NCBI GenBank assembly: GCA_002943765.1
Contig: PQWQ01000014.1
Span: forward strand, 1,364,001 to 1,428,000
From: Psoroptes ovis
Taxonomy: Eukaryota; Arthropoda; Arachnida; Sarcoptiformes; Psoroptidae
DNA: 64,000 bases
Direction: 5' to 3'
Shown here: piece by piece, positions 12,375 to 24,596 of the stretch
Numbering within the stretch: position 1 is the stretch's first letter
How the letters are laid out: each line of letters begins with the position of its first letter
Program-made: the position numbers and the translations under genes
The notes under the pieces: model-generated
The model's input: only the letters and a program-made list of their open reading frames with translations
The model's database searches: none
Told to the model about the DNA's origin: nothing

Positions 12375-12563
12375 TATTTTCTACGAAAAGTTGACCAAGC
12401 TGATTACACACTCGAAGAGATATTTATTCTAAAATCAGATATTTTTTGGGGGGGGGGTTTTCAAAGATTTACTTGTTTGAAATTTTTAAATTCAAAAAAC
12501 AACCAAGAAAAATATGAAAATATTTCGAAAAACCAATTCGTCGCTTCAGGACATTCTGTGTGA
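12375..12563 (+). CDS. Candidate coding exon/ORF with Gly run, unidentified
   Basis: An open frame of about 62 codons has protein-like composition: starting near LRKVDQADYTLEEIF, then a Gly triplet encoded by a 10-G run at 12448-12457, then a Lys/Asn-rich part, ending FVASGHSV before TGA at 12561. It has no ATG, so it would have to be an internal or terminal exon. AAAAG at 12390 could be an acceptor but is weak. It is richer in charged residues than other chance frames nearby. Chance cannot be excluded. Confidence 0.2.
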   Translation, partial: YFLRKVDQADYTLEEIFILKSDIFWGGGFQRFTCLKFLNSKNNQEKYENISKNQFVASGHSV

Positions 12564-12918
12564 TAAAAATATGAAGAATTTCTTCGTCATTTTCTTACTA
12601 TTTTTTGCTAATTTTCTTGCTGTGTATTTGAAGAAGGAAAAAAAATCAAAACAAATAAATGTTGTTGTTTGTTGTTTGTTCAATGTACATTGAACTTGAA
12701 ATGTTCAAATCGTTTGAAATGTTTGAAATGTTGAAAATTTGAAAATTTTAAATTCAAAATTTTTGAATTATCTTTGAAAAATAAAGAAGATAAAATCCAA
12801 AGAAAAAATGAAAAAAAAAATTATCAACAAACCAAGATTCATGGATAAGAATTCATATGAATAAATATGAAAATATTGAAAATAATGATAATCACCATCA
12901 CCATCACATACAAAAATA

Positions 12919-12998
12919 TTAGGTTGTCCGATAAGTTCTTGCCGATTTTCTCATAATTTCTTACGATATAATCGGCAGAAACTTTCCGGACAACCTAA
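12919..12998 (+). mobile_element. Mariner-like MITE, subfamily B
   Basis: 80 bp running TTAGGTTGTCCGATAAGTTC to TTTCCGGACAACCTAA with TA on both sides. It shares CCGATAAG and ATCGGCAGAAAC with the copies at 20977 and 56815, which suggests a B sub-branch. Confidence 0.9.
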
Positions 12999-13528
12999 TA
13001 CATGTATTCATCATTGATATTGATTTAAATTGACAGAAATATATTTCTTTTTCATTTGCTTAACAGGTAAATGTTTTTTTTTTTGGTGAATAATCGTTTT
13101 GGTCATCGGGAATTTTTATCAAATTTTCAATTTTTTTTGATTTATTCTATCCCATCTCATTCTCACCACACACACACACAAATCCATCTCTGTTGCTCTG
13201 TACTGATCATTCATTTTTTGATTAATTATTTTATTGAATTATGAATTTTTCAGAAAAATCAAATTTTTCAATTTTCGAAAAATTTTAAGGGAAAAAAATT
13301 CAAGAAAATTTTTTCACTTGCGGCCATTCGAAAAATAAATACATATGAATAATTCAATCAAAGATAATAATTTTTCGATTTTTGACATTTTGATAAAAAT
13401 CAAAAATACAAGGAGAAAAATACATGTTTTTCTTTTGCAAGTGTTTCGGGTATGTATGAGTATTAAATGAAATGATATAAAATTTTGAATATTGATTTTG
13501 AAACCGAAAAAAAATATGAAGAAAACTA

Positions 13529-13609
13529 TTAGGTTGTCCGAAAAGTTCTTGCCGGTTATATCGTAGGAAATCATGAGAAAATCGACAAGAACTTATCGGA
13601 CAACCTTAA
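13529..13609 (-). mobile_element. Mariner-like MITE, subfamily B
   Basis: The B core lies in reverse orientation (CCGGTTATATCGTAGG). Ends are TTAGGTTGTCCGAAAAG and CTTATCGGACAACCTTAA, with TA on both sides. Confidence 0.9.
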
Positions 13610-13890
13610 TAAATGAATTATCGATTTGGAATTTAAATCAAGATGAGAATGAATGAATGAATGAATAAATGATTTTTAGATTATAATTTTTCAATTTAAA
13701 ATTCAGCCAATTTGGCGCATTTTCGAAATTTCATAAATTTCAAAATCATTTTTCAAATTCGAAAAATGATAAAAAGTTTAATTTAATTTGATTCAAGATT
13801 GATTTTAAATTAATATTTTTCATTTTAAATCAAATCAAATCAAAGTGGCCAATTTTCATTAATTAAAAAATGATTTTTTATATTTTTCAG

Positions 13891-14069
13891 ATTTTTTCTT
13901 CGATTCAAAACACATTGAAATATCATTAGTAATCAAAGTAATAATGATTAGTTCAATGTTATCTGAAAAACAACAACAACAACAGCAGCATCAATTCATT
14001 AATTGCTATTTCGATTCATTTTTTCTTAAACATCATTCAAGCAAAAATTCGGAGAAAAATGATGAATGA
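13891..14069 (+). CDS. Candidate terminal exon with poly-Gln, unidentified
   Basis: A strong acceptor (TATATTTTTCAG) ends at 13890. With two leading bases the frame is open for 58 codons to TGA at 14067-14069. It includes SSMLSEKQQQQQQHQF and a Lys/Asn/Ser-rich end. It needs an upstream exon ending in phase 1, which I cannot point to on its 5' side. I recognise no family. The poly-Gln may simply be a CAA/CAG microsatellite. Confidence 0.15.
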
Positions 14070-14633
14070 TTTTTTTTTACATTTCAAAGATTTCGGTTAA
14101 TTTTAATTTTAATTTCGAAATCTTAATTCACTCTACTTTTCTTCACTTTGTTGTTGTGTGTCTTAAGACTTTTCGAGACATCTTTACACAAAGTCTTTCT
14201 TACCCTTCTCACGAATCTTTGATTCGTATGATGATGATGATGATGTGGTGGATGATGATGCGGACCATCAAATGGCCATTGAACACACATTTTTTTTAAT
14301 GGTTTTGTGTGTGTTTATTCTATGTACACATCTGCTTTTTTGCAGATGTTTAGGCTGCTACAAGGTTTATATACTTACACAAATACATACGCTAATACAC
14401 ACAGTGTTTGTTTGAATATTTTCTTCATTATTCATCTTTTCTTTTTCAATTCATTTATTGAATTTTCAAAGAAATTTCAAAGAAAATCAAAAAACCATTT
14501 AATTTTTCTTAAAAATTGATTCGTGAAACATTTTAAAAATGATTCATGAAGGAAAAAAAAATTGAATTTTATTTCATTTTTTTTTTTTTTTTTTGATTAT
14601 TTTTTAATAATTTCTTAAATTATTGCTGCTGAT

Positions 14634-14656
14634 GATGATGATGATGATGATGATGA
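14634..14656. repeat. (ATG)n/(GAT)n microsatellite
   Basis: About seven GAT units. Confidence 0.85.
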
Positions 14657-14796
14657 TCCCCTTTCATACCTTTTTTCTTTGAAGCTAAAATGTTTCGTTT
14701 TAGCACCCGAAACACAGCACAACAAACAGACACCACACATTTCAATATCATTAATTTATCGTCGTTCATTCGTTGCATTCACACACACACACACAG

Positions 14797-14897
14797 TGTT
14801 TACAGAAGATGATGAAAATGATGATACTGAAAAAAATTGTATACACGTAGATCAGATTAATGATAAACTCGTGACCACAGAATCATTTTTTATTTAG
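14797..14897 (+). CDS. Candidate acidic terminal exon
   Basis: After an acceptor at 14795-14796 (CACACAG), or an alternative at 14804-14805 (TTTACAG), a frame is open to TAG at 14895-14897. It encodes an acidic segment (TEDDENDDTEKN) followed by IHVDQINDKLVTTES. Support is only the splice site and composition. Confidence 0.15.
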
Positions 14898-16253
14898 AAA
14901 AAAAATTTAAAAAATTTCAAGGAAAACATTTTGAAAAAATGAAAATATTTTTAAAATAAGAATATTTCAAATAATTTTGAAGGTTAAATTCAATGGAAAA
15001 TGTGAATAAATAAACAAATTTTAGCCTGTTTGAATTGTAAATTTTTTTATTAAGTTTTCAAGTTCATTTTTTGAAAAATTTCAAAAATCAATGAATGTTA
15101 AAATTGATGACAGTCAACTGATTGTCACACAAACCATTCGTTTTTTTGTTCATACAAAAACAAATTGGTGACAAAATGTTTTTCAATTTTTTCCAACTTT
15201 TAACGTATTTCATTCATACTCACATTCATTAATTTTCATTGCTTTCAACGTGGAATTCATTTATATTTCAATTTTCTAAACTTTCTCACATTCTGTCACT
15301 TTTTTTCAACTCTGTTTATTGCCGGTTTTCTTTTCTCGTTGAAAATTACTGCAAATGACAAATATGTTTTCATGTGAAAGATGTTTTCATACGATGATGA
15401 GAATATGCATGTGATTGAAGATACAGGCACCTTATTCAAATTTAAATTAAGATGCTTTTTTCATGCTTTTTACTTCGTTGTTTTCATTTTCTTCAGTTAA
15501 ACATTACAATTATCTCGTAATTTACCATCCCTTTTGATCACTAAATGATTGTCTTGATTATTGATTTTAGTTTAATCATTGATCAATTATCATAATATCA
15601 ATTATCATAATAATAATGATAATTGTTAATTGCAGCGTTGATTATTTGTTTTCAATTATTCTAATGGTCGTTTTCATTTGTCTAATCACTCGAAATCAAA
15701 TTTGATTCGAGCTATGATAATTGATTCTTAATTGAGACGATTCAAGAGATGCTTGAGATAATGTTGATGTGTGCTTTTCAACTATTATAATCCTTTACTA
15801 CGAATAATTTGAATCACCATCTTTTTTTTTCGCTGAGCTCCCCATAATTTCTTCGAATGATAAAAATTTCTAGCTATGGAAAAGTACAAATAAAAGAAAT
15901 GTCATTAAAATAGATCATATTAGATTACATGCATATACACACACACATACATAAACAAGACAAATAATGATAAGATGATGAATAAAAATAAAATTTTTTG
16001 AAAGATAATAAAAAAAAATAAATTAAAAATCCCACGACTAAATTAATTAATATTTTTTCTTCATGTTTTTTCTTTTAAAAATTTCACTGTGTACATTTAA
16101 AATGTAAAACTGAAACAACAACAACAACTTAAACAACAGCAGACAAACAAACATTTTTCAACATTATTTAATTGAAATCCGTGTATTTCGTTGTTTTGTT
16201 CTTTTTTTGATGTTTGTTTTCTCGTTTGAGAAATAATAATAGTCAAAATAATA
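14898..16253. other. AT-rich DNA with one short ORF
   Basis: Within it, 15381-15500 is an ATG-initiated 39-codon ORF with an acidic start (MFSYDDENMHVIED) and a hydrophobic end. I do not call it a gene. The rest is low-complexity. Confidence 0.4.
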
Positions 16254-16333
16254 TTAGGTTGTCCGAAAAGTTCTTGCCGATTTTTCAATTATTTTCTACC
16301 AAATAACCGGCAAAAACTTTCCGGACAACATAA
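16254..16333 (+). mobile_element. Mariner-like MITE, subfamily B
   Basis: 80 bp starting TTAGGTTGTCCGAAAAGTTC and ending TTTCCGGACAACATAA, with TA on both sides. Confidence 0.9.
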
Positions 16334-17541
16334 TAATTATCTAAAGATGAAAATGATGTTGCCTTTAGCCAATTGTTGTTGGCGCTTGTTACCTGAAATG
16401 CTTGTAAATGAATGCGTGTGTGTGTGAATTGAATAATCCGTTCGCCTAATTCAAATTTAATTTTCTTTATTTTTCAATTGAAAATCATTTTTTATCAAAT
16501 TATCACTGTTTATTTTAAAGTTTATTTATGTTTGTTTAAATTCAACGTTTATCTTGTTTAATATTAAGTTTTCAAATTATTCAATTTAAAATAAAAAATA
16601 ATATAATTCGATTCAATGCATCAGCAGCAACGAGAAGATCAGAAAAACAATTTATTCTCTCATTAAACCATTGAATTCATTCATTCATTTATACCTTTTC
16701 TTAGAAATTTCTGATCAATTCAAAATAATATTAATTTTTTCCAAAATTTGTTTTTTTTTTCGATATTTTTGAAATTCAATTTTCAACTACCGATCGATCG
16801 ATCAATGTTTTGATCAATCAATCAATCAATCATTTCAAGGTTAATAATAATAATAATAAATATTTGTTTAAGAATTTGTTTCAAACATTTTAAAATTATC
16901 ATTTATTTATACTTTTTTTCTTATCATTTAATAAAGTGTTTATAAGAACTATGAATTAATGAATTTCTTTGAAAATAAAAATTTAATTTTCAATAATTTT
17001 TTCATCCCCTTAAACATTGCTTGAAATTATTGATGAATAAATTTTGATAAATTTCAAATTTTTTTTTCTGAAAAAAATAAATGAATTACATTCATTATTA
17101 TCATATCAATAATACAGCAGCAGCAGCTTCCATATCAATATGTGTGTGCCCTAAAGTGATATTTTCTTTTTTTGGCCACATATACATACAACATATCCTT
17201 CAATGTGAATATTTTTCAATTATATATAATTTTTTTGATACATATATTTTCCGATATTTTGATATATTAAATATAAATTATTAATTGGAAATAAATAAAA
17301 AAAAATCTAAAATATTTTTCAAATCACGTTTTTTCTTCGCTTCATTCATTTCTTCGATGAAATTTTTGAGCACGTTTCAAAAGCTTTGAACATTATTCAC
17401 ACAATGTTTGATGATTTGATTTTTTTTTTTTTGAAAAATTTTTTGTTTGATTAAGTGGTTCACTCCTTTTTTCTTTAAGTGAAATTTATTATTTTTTTAA
17501 ACACAAATAAACAAATCAGATCATATTTATTTTTATATATA
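16334..17541. other. AT-rich DNA, nothing recognised
   Basis: GATC/AATC tetranucleotide runs near 16790-16830 and ATT repeats are present. I see no gene. Confidence 0.5.
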
Positions 17542-17623
17542 TTAGGTTGTCCGGAAAGTTTTAGCCGATTTTCATGGGCAACTCTATCGTGATTAAGCGG
17601 AATAAACTTTTCGGACAACCTAA
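17542..17623 (+). mobile_element. Mariner-like MITE, subfamily A
   Basis: Ends are TTAGGTTGTCCGGAAAG and CTTTTCGGACAACCTAA. The core is ACTCTATCGTGATTAAGCGG. TA lies on both sides. Confidence 0.9.
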
Positions 17624-17840
17624 TATTTCTAAAGATTATATTGCCCTTGTTGATCTAATGCAAAATGTGCTTTATAAATATCACTAGTGTAAATGCTTAT
17701 AAATACTTGTGAACGAATGTATGTATCGTTACCATTCAATTACGAATTCATTCATAATCAATCAAAACAAATATGAATTTCGAAAATCAAAAAAAAAAAA
17801 AAAAAAAAAAACTTTAAATTCTCCGTATTTTATATGACCT

Positions 17841-17936
17841 ATGAATATTTTCAAATTCATATCAATTTGTGCTTCTCGCTCTCCCACGACATCATCGACA
17901 TCAATTTTTACAAATTATGAAATTGCAAAAAATTAA
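17841..17936 (+). CDS. Short ORF, 31 codons, unidentified
   Basis: ATG to TAA, with a hydrophobic start (MNIFKFISIC) and a Ser/Thr-rich middle (SPTTSSTS) in a locally GC-richer patch. It lies about 700 bases upstream of the candidate exon at 18640. It could be chance. No donor is visible that would link it onward. Confidence 0.12.
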   Translation: MNIFKFISICASRSPTTSSTSIFTNYEIAKN

Positions 17937-18639
17937 ATGAAACTAATCTAAATATTGTAACAACAACAACAAACAAATAGCAAACAACAAACAGCAAAAC
18001 TGTAAACTTGATGGATTGCTTAATAATAATAATAATAACGATAATAATTTTCCATGAAAATATGGAAATACATGAATTTTACTTCGTAATATTTGTAAAT
18101 TGTAAAAAGTTGAAAACAACATGTAGTAGTAGTAGTCATGGTAACCATTTGAATATTTTGGGATTTAGAAAATTCAAAAAAAAAAAAAAAAAAAAAAATT
18201 CAAATCCAATTCTGATTCGAGACATTTTTGAAATTTGGAAAATTTTACATTTTGGAATTTCAAACTGGTGTCTGGCGAATATTTCATTTCATTTTATTTT
18301 ATTTCAATTTTTCTAATTTTAAATTAATTCAGTACAAATTACGCTTCATTTTCTCTGCTGAATATATCTGGTAATTAATGAATGCAAAAACCAGAAAACA
18401 ATTTTACCAGAGAAAATTCAAAAAAAAGAAACAAAGCAAATGACATTTAAACAATATGACAATTGTGTGACAATGAATTTAATTTATTTAAATGCGTATA
18501 TGGTTTATATATGGAGGATTTTGGACATAATTTTACATTTTGAATTTCAAATTTGTCAAAATTTTTAACATTTCAACATTTTTAAATGCATGTCATTTTA
18601 TATATTTTAAATTTTTGTTTTGTTTATTTGATCACATAG

Positions 18640-18721
18640 AATCTTGATGTATGGCCGTTATGGTTGGCCGACAAATGTCGAACATCAGCTTCAGCCAAAC
18701 TTTTGGCCACCAGTCAGTCAG
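18640..18721 (+). CDS. Candidate internal exon (possible exon 2 of the zinc-finger gene)
   Basis: An 82-base exon lies between a TTTGATCACATAG acceptor and a CAG|GTAAAT donor. It is about 50% GC in a region near 25%. Frame 1 is fully open, 27 codons starting NLDVWPLWLADKCRTSASAK. It begins in phase 0, matching the phase-0 donor at 772, and ends in phase 1, matching the acceptor 137 bases downstream. The sequence is not low-complexity and reads as real protein, but I recognise no domain. It may instead belong to a separate gene whose other exons I have missed. Joining it to the zinc-finger exon is inferred from phase only. Confidence 0.45.
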
Positions 18722-18858
18722 GTAAATCAATTGATTGCTGGGTATTTTTCAATGTCTTTTGCTTTGCTGGCTCTCATTTGAATGAATGAATCATTCATAT
18801 TGAAAAAATGAATAAAATGACACAGTTTTTGACCTGTGGTTTTTTCATTTCTCTTCAG

Positions 18859-18956
18859 AAATGTATGGATGTTATTCATGTATAGCTTGTCATATTTTTG
18901 TTTGTTTTATTTACGAAAATGAATTTTCTCAAATACGAATAAATGTAAGACAATAA
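18859..18956 (+). CDS. Candidate terminal exon following 18640-18721
   Basis: A strong acceptor (TTTCTCTTCAG) ends at 18858. It leaves a 137-base intron (18722-18858) bounded by GT and AG. Joined in phase 1 the frame stays open for 31 further codons (beginning EMYGCYSCIACHIFVCF) and stops at TAA 18954-18956. The Cys/His spacing CYSCIACH is notable but too short to call a zinc site. AATAAA-like sequence follows within about 15 bases. The two exons would give a roughly 59-residue C-terminal tail. Confidence 0.4.
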
Positions 18957-20078
18957 ATTCTAAAATAAATATTTTTCATTCATTTATTTTTTGATAATTT
19001 TATTTGAAATTTTTTATTTTTGACCCATAATCAAATGAATCAATTGATTCAGATGATTAATAAAATCAAAGAATAATTTTTTCATTCCGAAAAAATAGAA
19101 ATAGAATAAACAACAACTGTCGAATACGATAAGCAATCAAACAATAATCGGAAACAATATGATTGACATTCATTTACTTCATCGTTTTATATTTGATTAT
19201 CAGTCGAAAATCATTCATGGAAAATCAAATTTTTATTTCAAATCATCGAAATGGTATCCATGTTTTTTGGAAATCTGTCAAAAATTTTTCAAAAAAAATC
19301 TGAAAAAACTGTCAAACTAAAATCACTCGCGCCCTTCTATCATTGATCGAATAAAAATGAAAAATTTCAAAAATGAAATCTTTCAAAAAAATTATTTCAC
19401 AAAAATATGGGCTAGACATATGTGTACAAACATAATACACACGCATAAGCATACACAAGCCGCTGTGCTCGATCATCAATGGACAACGAATGAATCAAAC
19501 GATCAAAAAAAATGAATTGAATCAACAAAATAATCAAAAAAAAAAAAAAAAAGAGACTAAAATAAAATAAATTAAATTAAAACTAATTCATTTTCAATTG
19601 AAATTTTCTTTTTCATAATATTTCTATTGCTCGTTTGTGCTCAATATTATCATCATCATCGATTTCCCGAAGAGCCAAAAAAAAACGAACATCAAAATAA
19701 ATTAAAAATGAATAAATTAAATGAAAACATTTCTAAAAATATTCAATTTAATTTAATCAGCAAAAAAATTCCATTGAATGGATGATGATGATTTGGATGA
19801 TTTTGATGATTTGGATGATGATGATGACAAGAAACATAATTCGTTTAATTTTATTTTATTTTTTTTTTTAAAGAAAAAAATAAAATAAAATTCAATTGAA
19901 ATCAATTTCAAATAATCAACGGTCATCAATAGCTGTTGCGATGATATAAATACATATATTAAGAAATACATTCAGAAATACATAAATAAAATTTGAAAAT
20001 ACATATGATATTTATAAGGAAAATAGAAATGATTTGAAATTGAAATTGATGTTTATTTGTTTTGTCGTTTTGTTCAAG
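18957..20078. other. AT-rich DNA, nothing recognised
   Basis: Poly-A runs and GAT repeats are present. I see no gene. Confidence 0.5.
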
Positions 20079-20160
20079 TCGGTTGGTCAAAAAGTTATCA
20101 ACGATTTTCACGCTGAAACTCTATGCAAAAACCATTGAATACTTTTCGACCAGATTTAGT
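20079..20160 (+). mobile_element. Diverged relative of the subfamily A MITE
   Basis: It can be aligned end to end with A copies: GGTTGGTCAAAAAGTTATC for the left end, AACTCTATGCA in the core position, and ATACTTTTCGACCAGATTTA for the right end. Length is about 82 bp. It looks like an old copy or a related family. Confidence 0.55.
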
Positions 20161-20976
20161 CATTTTATTTTTTCTTTATTTTTCAAAGCTTTGAATGCAT
20201 TAAAAAAAATTTATGGCCATTATTTTTTATTTCAGAAATATTTCATAGCAAAAAATCGACTATGAATATATTTGAAAAAATAATGGCATTCTCTCTCTAT
20301 TTTTGGTTAATTAACAAATATTTAAAAAAATATGGAAATTGAACTGAAACCAAACGATGTGTTTCAAACAACAACACACAATACGTTTCTGTGTTGTTCG
20401 ATACGAGATGTTCAATCTCAATATATCATTATTATTATTATTACACAAAAATAAATACGACAAATGAAACACATTTAGTAACATTGTTAATGGCTTCATA
20501 TTTTTATTTTATTTCATTTTGTTTGTTTCTAAATCATCGGTATTAATAATTATAAATCAAACAAAACAAAACAAAACAGCCATAAAACATTGACGACAAG
20601 GACTTTGTTCTTTTATTTATTTCTTATTTTTTCATTTTCTGGTTAGTTTCTGGTGTTCGGCTTTGAATGAATTGTGTAAAAATGAAATAATTAAATGAAT
20701 GAATGAAATGAATTTTGAGATGAATTCATCAAGGTAACTTTGAATGATTTTTTCATTTTTTGGTCGATGATAATCATAATAATAATAATCGGTTGTTATG
20801 GTTTCGATTGGTCATACTTTCATAGATTCACAATAATGTTTCACATGTATACTTTCATGCATTTTTTTTTTCGCCGAAAACATTTCTTCTTGGGAGATCA
20901 ACGAAATAATGTAAAAAAAAATTCAAAAAACAAATTTGTTAACCTTTGACACATATGTTTTTAAAAAACGATTGTA

Positions 20977-21056
20977 TTAGGTTGTCCGATAAGTTCTTGC
21001 CGATTTTCTAATAATTTCCTACAATATAATCGGCAGAAACTTTCCGAACAACCTAA
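20977..21056 (+). mobile_element. Mariner-like MITE, subfamily B
   Basis: 80 bp running TTAGGTTGTCCGATAAGTTC to CTTTCCGAACAACCTAA. TA on the left and TT on the right. Confidence 0.9.
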
Positions 21057-21123
21057 TTGTTTGTTGAATATTTTGAATTCATGTTTTATTTATTTCGTTT
21101 TTTTCCATAGAATTTTTTAATAT

Positions 21124-21231
21124 ATGAAAATTATGCAACAATCAGCTAAAAATATATTTGAATTTCGAGTTTCGATCATTGTCGAAGAAAACGATTCGCT
21201 ACAAATCGGAAGCACGTGTATTTCTTATTGA
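21124..21231 (+). CDS. Short ORF, 35 codons, unidentified
   Basis: An ATG-initiated frame after a stop at 21118-21120 reads MKIMQQSAKNIFEFRVSIIV and continues EENDSLQIGSTCISY to TGA. It is non-repetitive and about 36% GC. It sits about 70 bases after a MITE. No family is recognised. It could be a small gene, a first exon, or chance. Confidence 0.2.
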   Translation: MKIMQQSAKNIFEFRVSIIVEENDSLQIGSTCISY

Positions 21232-21731
21232 AATGACTTAAAATATTACGTATTTTCACATTTAGCATCTTGAAATAACATTTTCTCTTTTCTGAATTTC
21301 TTCAAAATAAATCAATCAACAATCTATGAGAAAAGAAGAAGTAAAAAGTGGAATACAAATCCATTTTAAATTAATAAAAACAAGCATTTTTTCAATGGAA
21401 AAATTTTATTTATTTTTTTCTTTCATGAAAAATTCAATTTAAATATTTTTAAATATCAGAAACTGTAGTGAATACACGTGTGCAAGACATTTGCATCATT
21501 AAAATTTTGAATGAATAAAATTTAATTTAAAGGAATGAAATTGAATTAAATTTCACTTTAAATTAAATTTTAATTCATTTTTCTGTCAAAAATTTTTTTT
21601 TTCACAGAAAAATAATAAACGATAACATCTTATCTTTGGATTAATTTTCTACGAACAAAAAAAAACTTTAATATCATTCACTAATGTAATAGGTACTAAT
21701 CATTTTATCTATATCAAGGTAAAATTACTAT

Positions 21732-21813
21732 TAGTGGTTGTCCGTAAAGTTCTAGCCGATTTTCATGAGCAACTCTATTGTGATTAAGCAGAATGAACTT
21801 TTCGGACTACCTA
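21732..21813 (+). mobile_element. Mariner-like MITE, subfamily A
   Basis: It starts TTAGTGGTTGTCCGTAAAG, with two extra bases in the left end, and ends CTTTTCGGACTACCTAA. TA lies on both sides. Confidence 0.85.
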
Positions 21814-23714
21814 ATAGAGAAAAAATATTTTGAAATTTTTTAAATTTTCAATTAAAAAATTTTTATTTCTAAAAAAACAAATCCTATGGGAAAATAAAAA
21901 CAAAAATCAAATGATGATTATATACAAATGAATGAAAAATAAAAAAATAATGATAATAATAATAAACATACTGATTATAATTCAATGATTATCATCATGA
22001 TGATGATGATGATGATGATACTCATTTGATGATAATTTTCAGTAAAGTGAACAACAACAACAACAAAATGAACAACAAAAAAATTAACTAAATTAAACAT
22101 TATGCAGATCATATTTCAGAAAAATACAGAAAAAAGTGAAAAAAATTAAAAACAATTTCAAGCATGAAAATGTTGCGCTTGATTGCGATAGGAGCATTGG
22201 ATTGAATAGGATTGAATTGAATCGACATGTACCAACAGAAGATAATGGTAATGACGATTTTTGAAAAAAAGGAATGAATTCCATGGATTCTCCCTTCCCC
22301 CCCACTTCAATGCCTCCCTTTTCGACTAATTTTTCACCATCATCTTTAAAATGGTAAATGGAAATGCTAAGCAAAAAATTGACAAATTGTTCAAAAATTG
22401 ATTCAAATACTATGGAAAATAATACTTTAAATGTCACCATTTTTTTTTTTGAAAATTTATGACATTTTCTTTTCTTAACTTGATCTGCTTTGTTTCGATT
22501 ATTTTCATCGATTATTCACATATTTTTTTGAAGCGATAAACTCAATTTTTGACTTTTCCATAATATGATAACAATAATCAATTAGATTTCAATGGTGATG
22601 ATGATGATGATGCTAATTTTGGTAATTTCATTGGTATTTGTAATCGTTGAAATTGTGTTGTTGCTGCTGCTATTATCGTCGTCTTGATTTTTTTTGCCAT
22701 TTTCAACTTTTGTTTTTGGTCTTTGTTTTTGCTTCATATTTTCATTCCTTTATCGAGATGTATGTTATGTTCAATTAACCATCAAACCATTTCATTTTCC
22801 AAAATAACAACAACAACAACAACAAATCTATGACCTCGAACTTTGTACTAGTCATTTGTAATTTCATTTTATTTGATTTTTTCTTTTGGTTAGTTACACT
22901 GTCTCTTTTTTTATTTATTTATTTGAAATTATTTTGTTGTTTATTATTATTGAATTATTATTATTATTATTTGTGTATGTGTGGTAATTTTTTTTTTCTT
23001 GAAATTTTGATAATTTTCCATGATAATTTTCCATTTTTGGCTCGTATTTAAGCAAGCATATTCATTTATATTTGAATATTTGAAATGTATTCAGAAAATA
23101 ATTTTATCTGGTTGTTGTTGTTGATGGCTATTTTTTTCGTAATCGTTGTTTTGGTTACATAATGTTGTTTATACATACATAGAAATGCATCAAGAATGTT
23201 GTTATTGACATTATGGATTGTGCAGAACGATAATCGAAGAAAAAAAAATTCCAGCCAACCAACCAAAATATTTTAACCCTTGGTAAATGGTTCTACATAC
23301 ACATATAGTTTTCAATGTAAGATGCTGCAAGAGGACTATCGGGGCAATAATTCCGAATAATAAATGCTGATCCAGATGGTTGAATGTTGTTTTGGTATTT
23401 TTATTGGTAAATTTGAAATATTTTCTATTTAAATTTTCTACGATCAAAATAGTAATATTAATGGCTTTGCTTGGCTTGATTTTGGTCTTTTGGTCTTTCG
23501 GTGATTCGTTTCAATATTTCTGAATTTCAATTTGAAACAATGTTTATAATTTTTTCTTCAAAAAAACAAACAAACAAAATTCAAAACTATTTTTGGTCGA
23601 TTAATGTGTGTGCACTTTGATACAATGATCATAATCATATAATGATAATGATTATGATGTTCAAAATTTTTGTTCAATGTTTTTTTTTATGTCCATGAAT
23701 ATTCTCATGAAATA
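21814..23714. other. AT-rich DNA with one longer minus-strand ORF
   Basis: A 115-codon ATG-initiated frame lies on the minus strand (22093-22440) with a hydrophilic middle (FKDDGEKLVEKGGIEVGG) and hydrophobic flanks. I see no domain or splice context, and I treat it as unproven. The rest is low-complexity. Confidence 0.3.
21998..22021. repeat. (GAT)n microsatellite
   Basis: Seven to eight ATG/GAT units. Confidence 0.85.
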
Positions 23715-23796
23715 TTGTAAGTTGTCCGAAAAGTTTTTGCCGGTCATATCGTAGAAAATAATTGAAAAATCGACAAAAACTTTTCGGACAACCTAA
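23715..23796 (-). mobile_element. Mariner-like MITE, subfamily B
   Basis: It starts TTGTAAGTTGTCCGAAAAG and ends CTTTTCGGACAACCTAA with TA on both sides. The B core lies in reverse orientation. Confidence 0.85.
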
Positions 23797-24596
23797 TAAT
23801 ATTCATAGATTTTACAATCATTTGTATAAATGATTGTAGCTTTTTCACAACATTAATAATAGATTTTGATGATTTCATTTGTTGAAAAAAATTTGTTTTT
23901 TCAATTGAATATTACATTAAATGTGAGAAACAGATGTACAGATATTTGTTTGTTTGTATTGTATTTTCAAAAGTCATTGAAAAAAAATGAAGAATCTCAA
24001 ATACTTCAATATATATGAATGTATTTGGAAATGGGATGCAAGAGTATCCATTGAAATGGGATGCAAGAGATGCGCAAGAGTTGTTGGCTTACAACATTTT
24101 CATATTTTAAATTTTGAAAAAATAGAAAAAATTTAAAATTTTAAAATTTTCCAAAAGATATATTGTTATATAGAGTTTTAAGGATTATTTTCCATTGGTG
24201 TTCACACACTGATGTGTGACTTATGCTTTTGAATGTATTCGAGAAAAAAACAGAGAGTAAACCCTGTGAAACACGCAATACAGTAGCTCATAACCAGTAG
24301 TGTTTTTTTCAAAATTTTTCTCTCAATGAAGGATGCTTGAATAATGAAAAAAAAGGATGTGTGATATATGGCAATGTTATATAATCATGTATTCAATATT
24401 GAATGAATGGGTGTTTTAAAATATTTTCATTTTTTAAAATTTTTCAAAAAAAGAATTGATGCGGCTCTATAGAAGTTTTCAGATGAATTTCAAGTTTTTC
24501 AACAGAAAAAAAGGTGGAGACTTTTTAAGCATCATTCAATTTTCATTTTTTCAAAAAAAATAAAAAATTTCAATTGACAATTTTAACATTGAAATA

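Noticed and set aside
18008..18316. 102-codon plus-strand ORF
   Set aside because: Driven by ATA repeats and a poly-A run (poly-Lys). No splice or domain support.
22093..22440. 115-codon minus-strand ORF
   Set aside because: Longest unassigned ATG frame, but it has no domain or splice context and hydrophobic repeat-like ends. Frames of this size are expected by chance in 64 kb of AT-rich DNA read six ways.
24029..24071. Duplicated phrase GAAATGGGATGCAAGAG
   Set aside because: A simple two-copy local duplication with no further structure.
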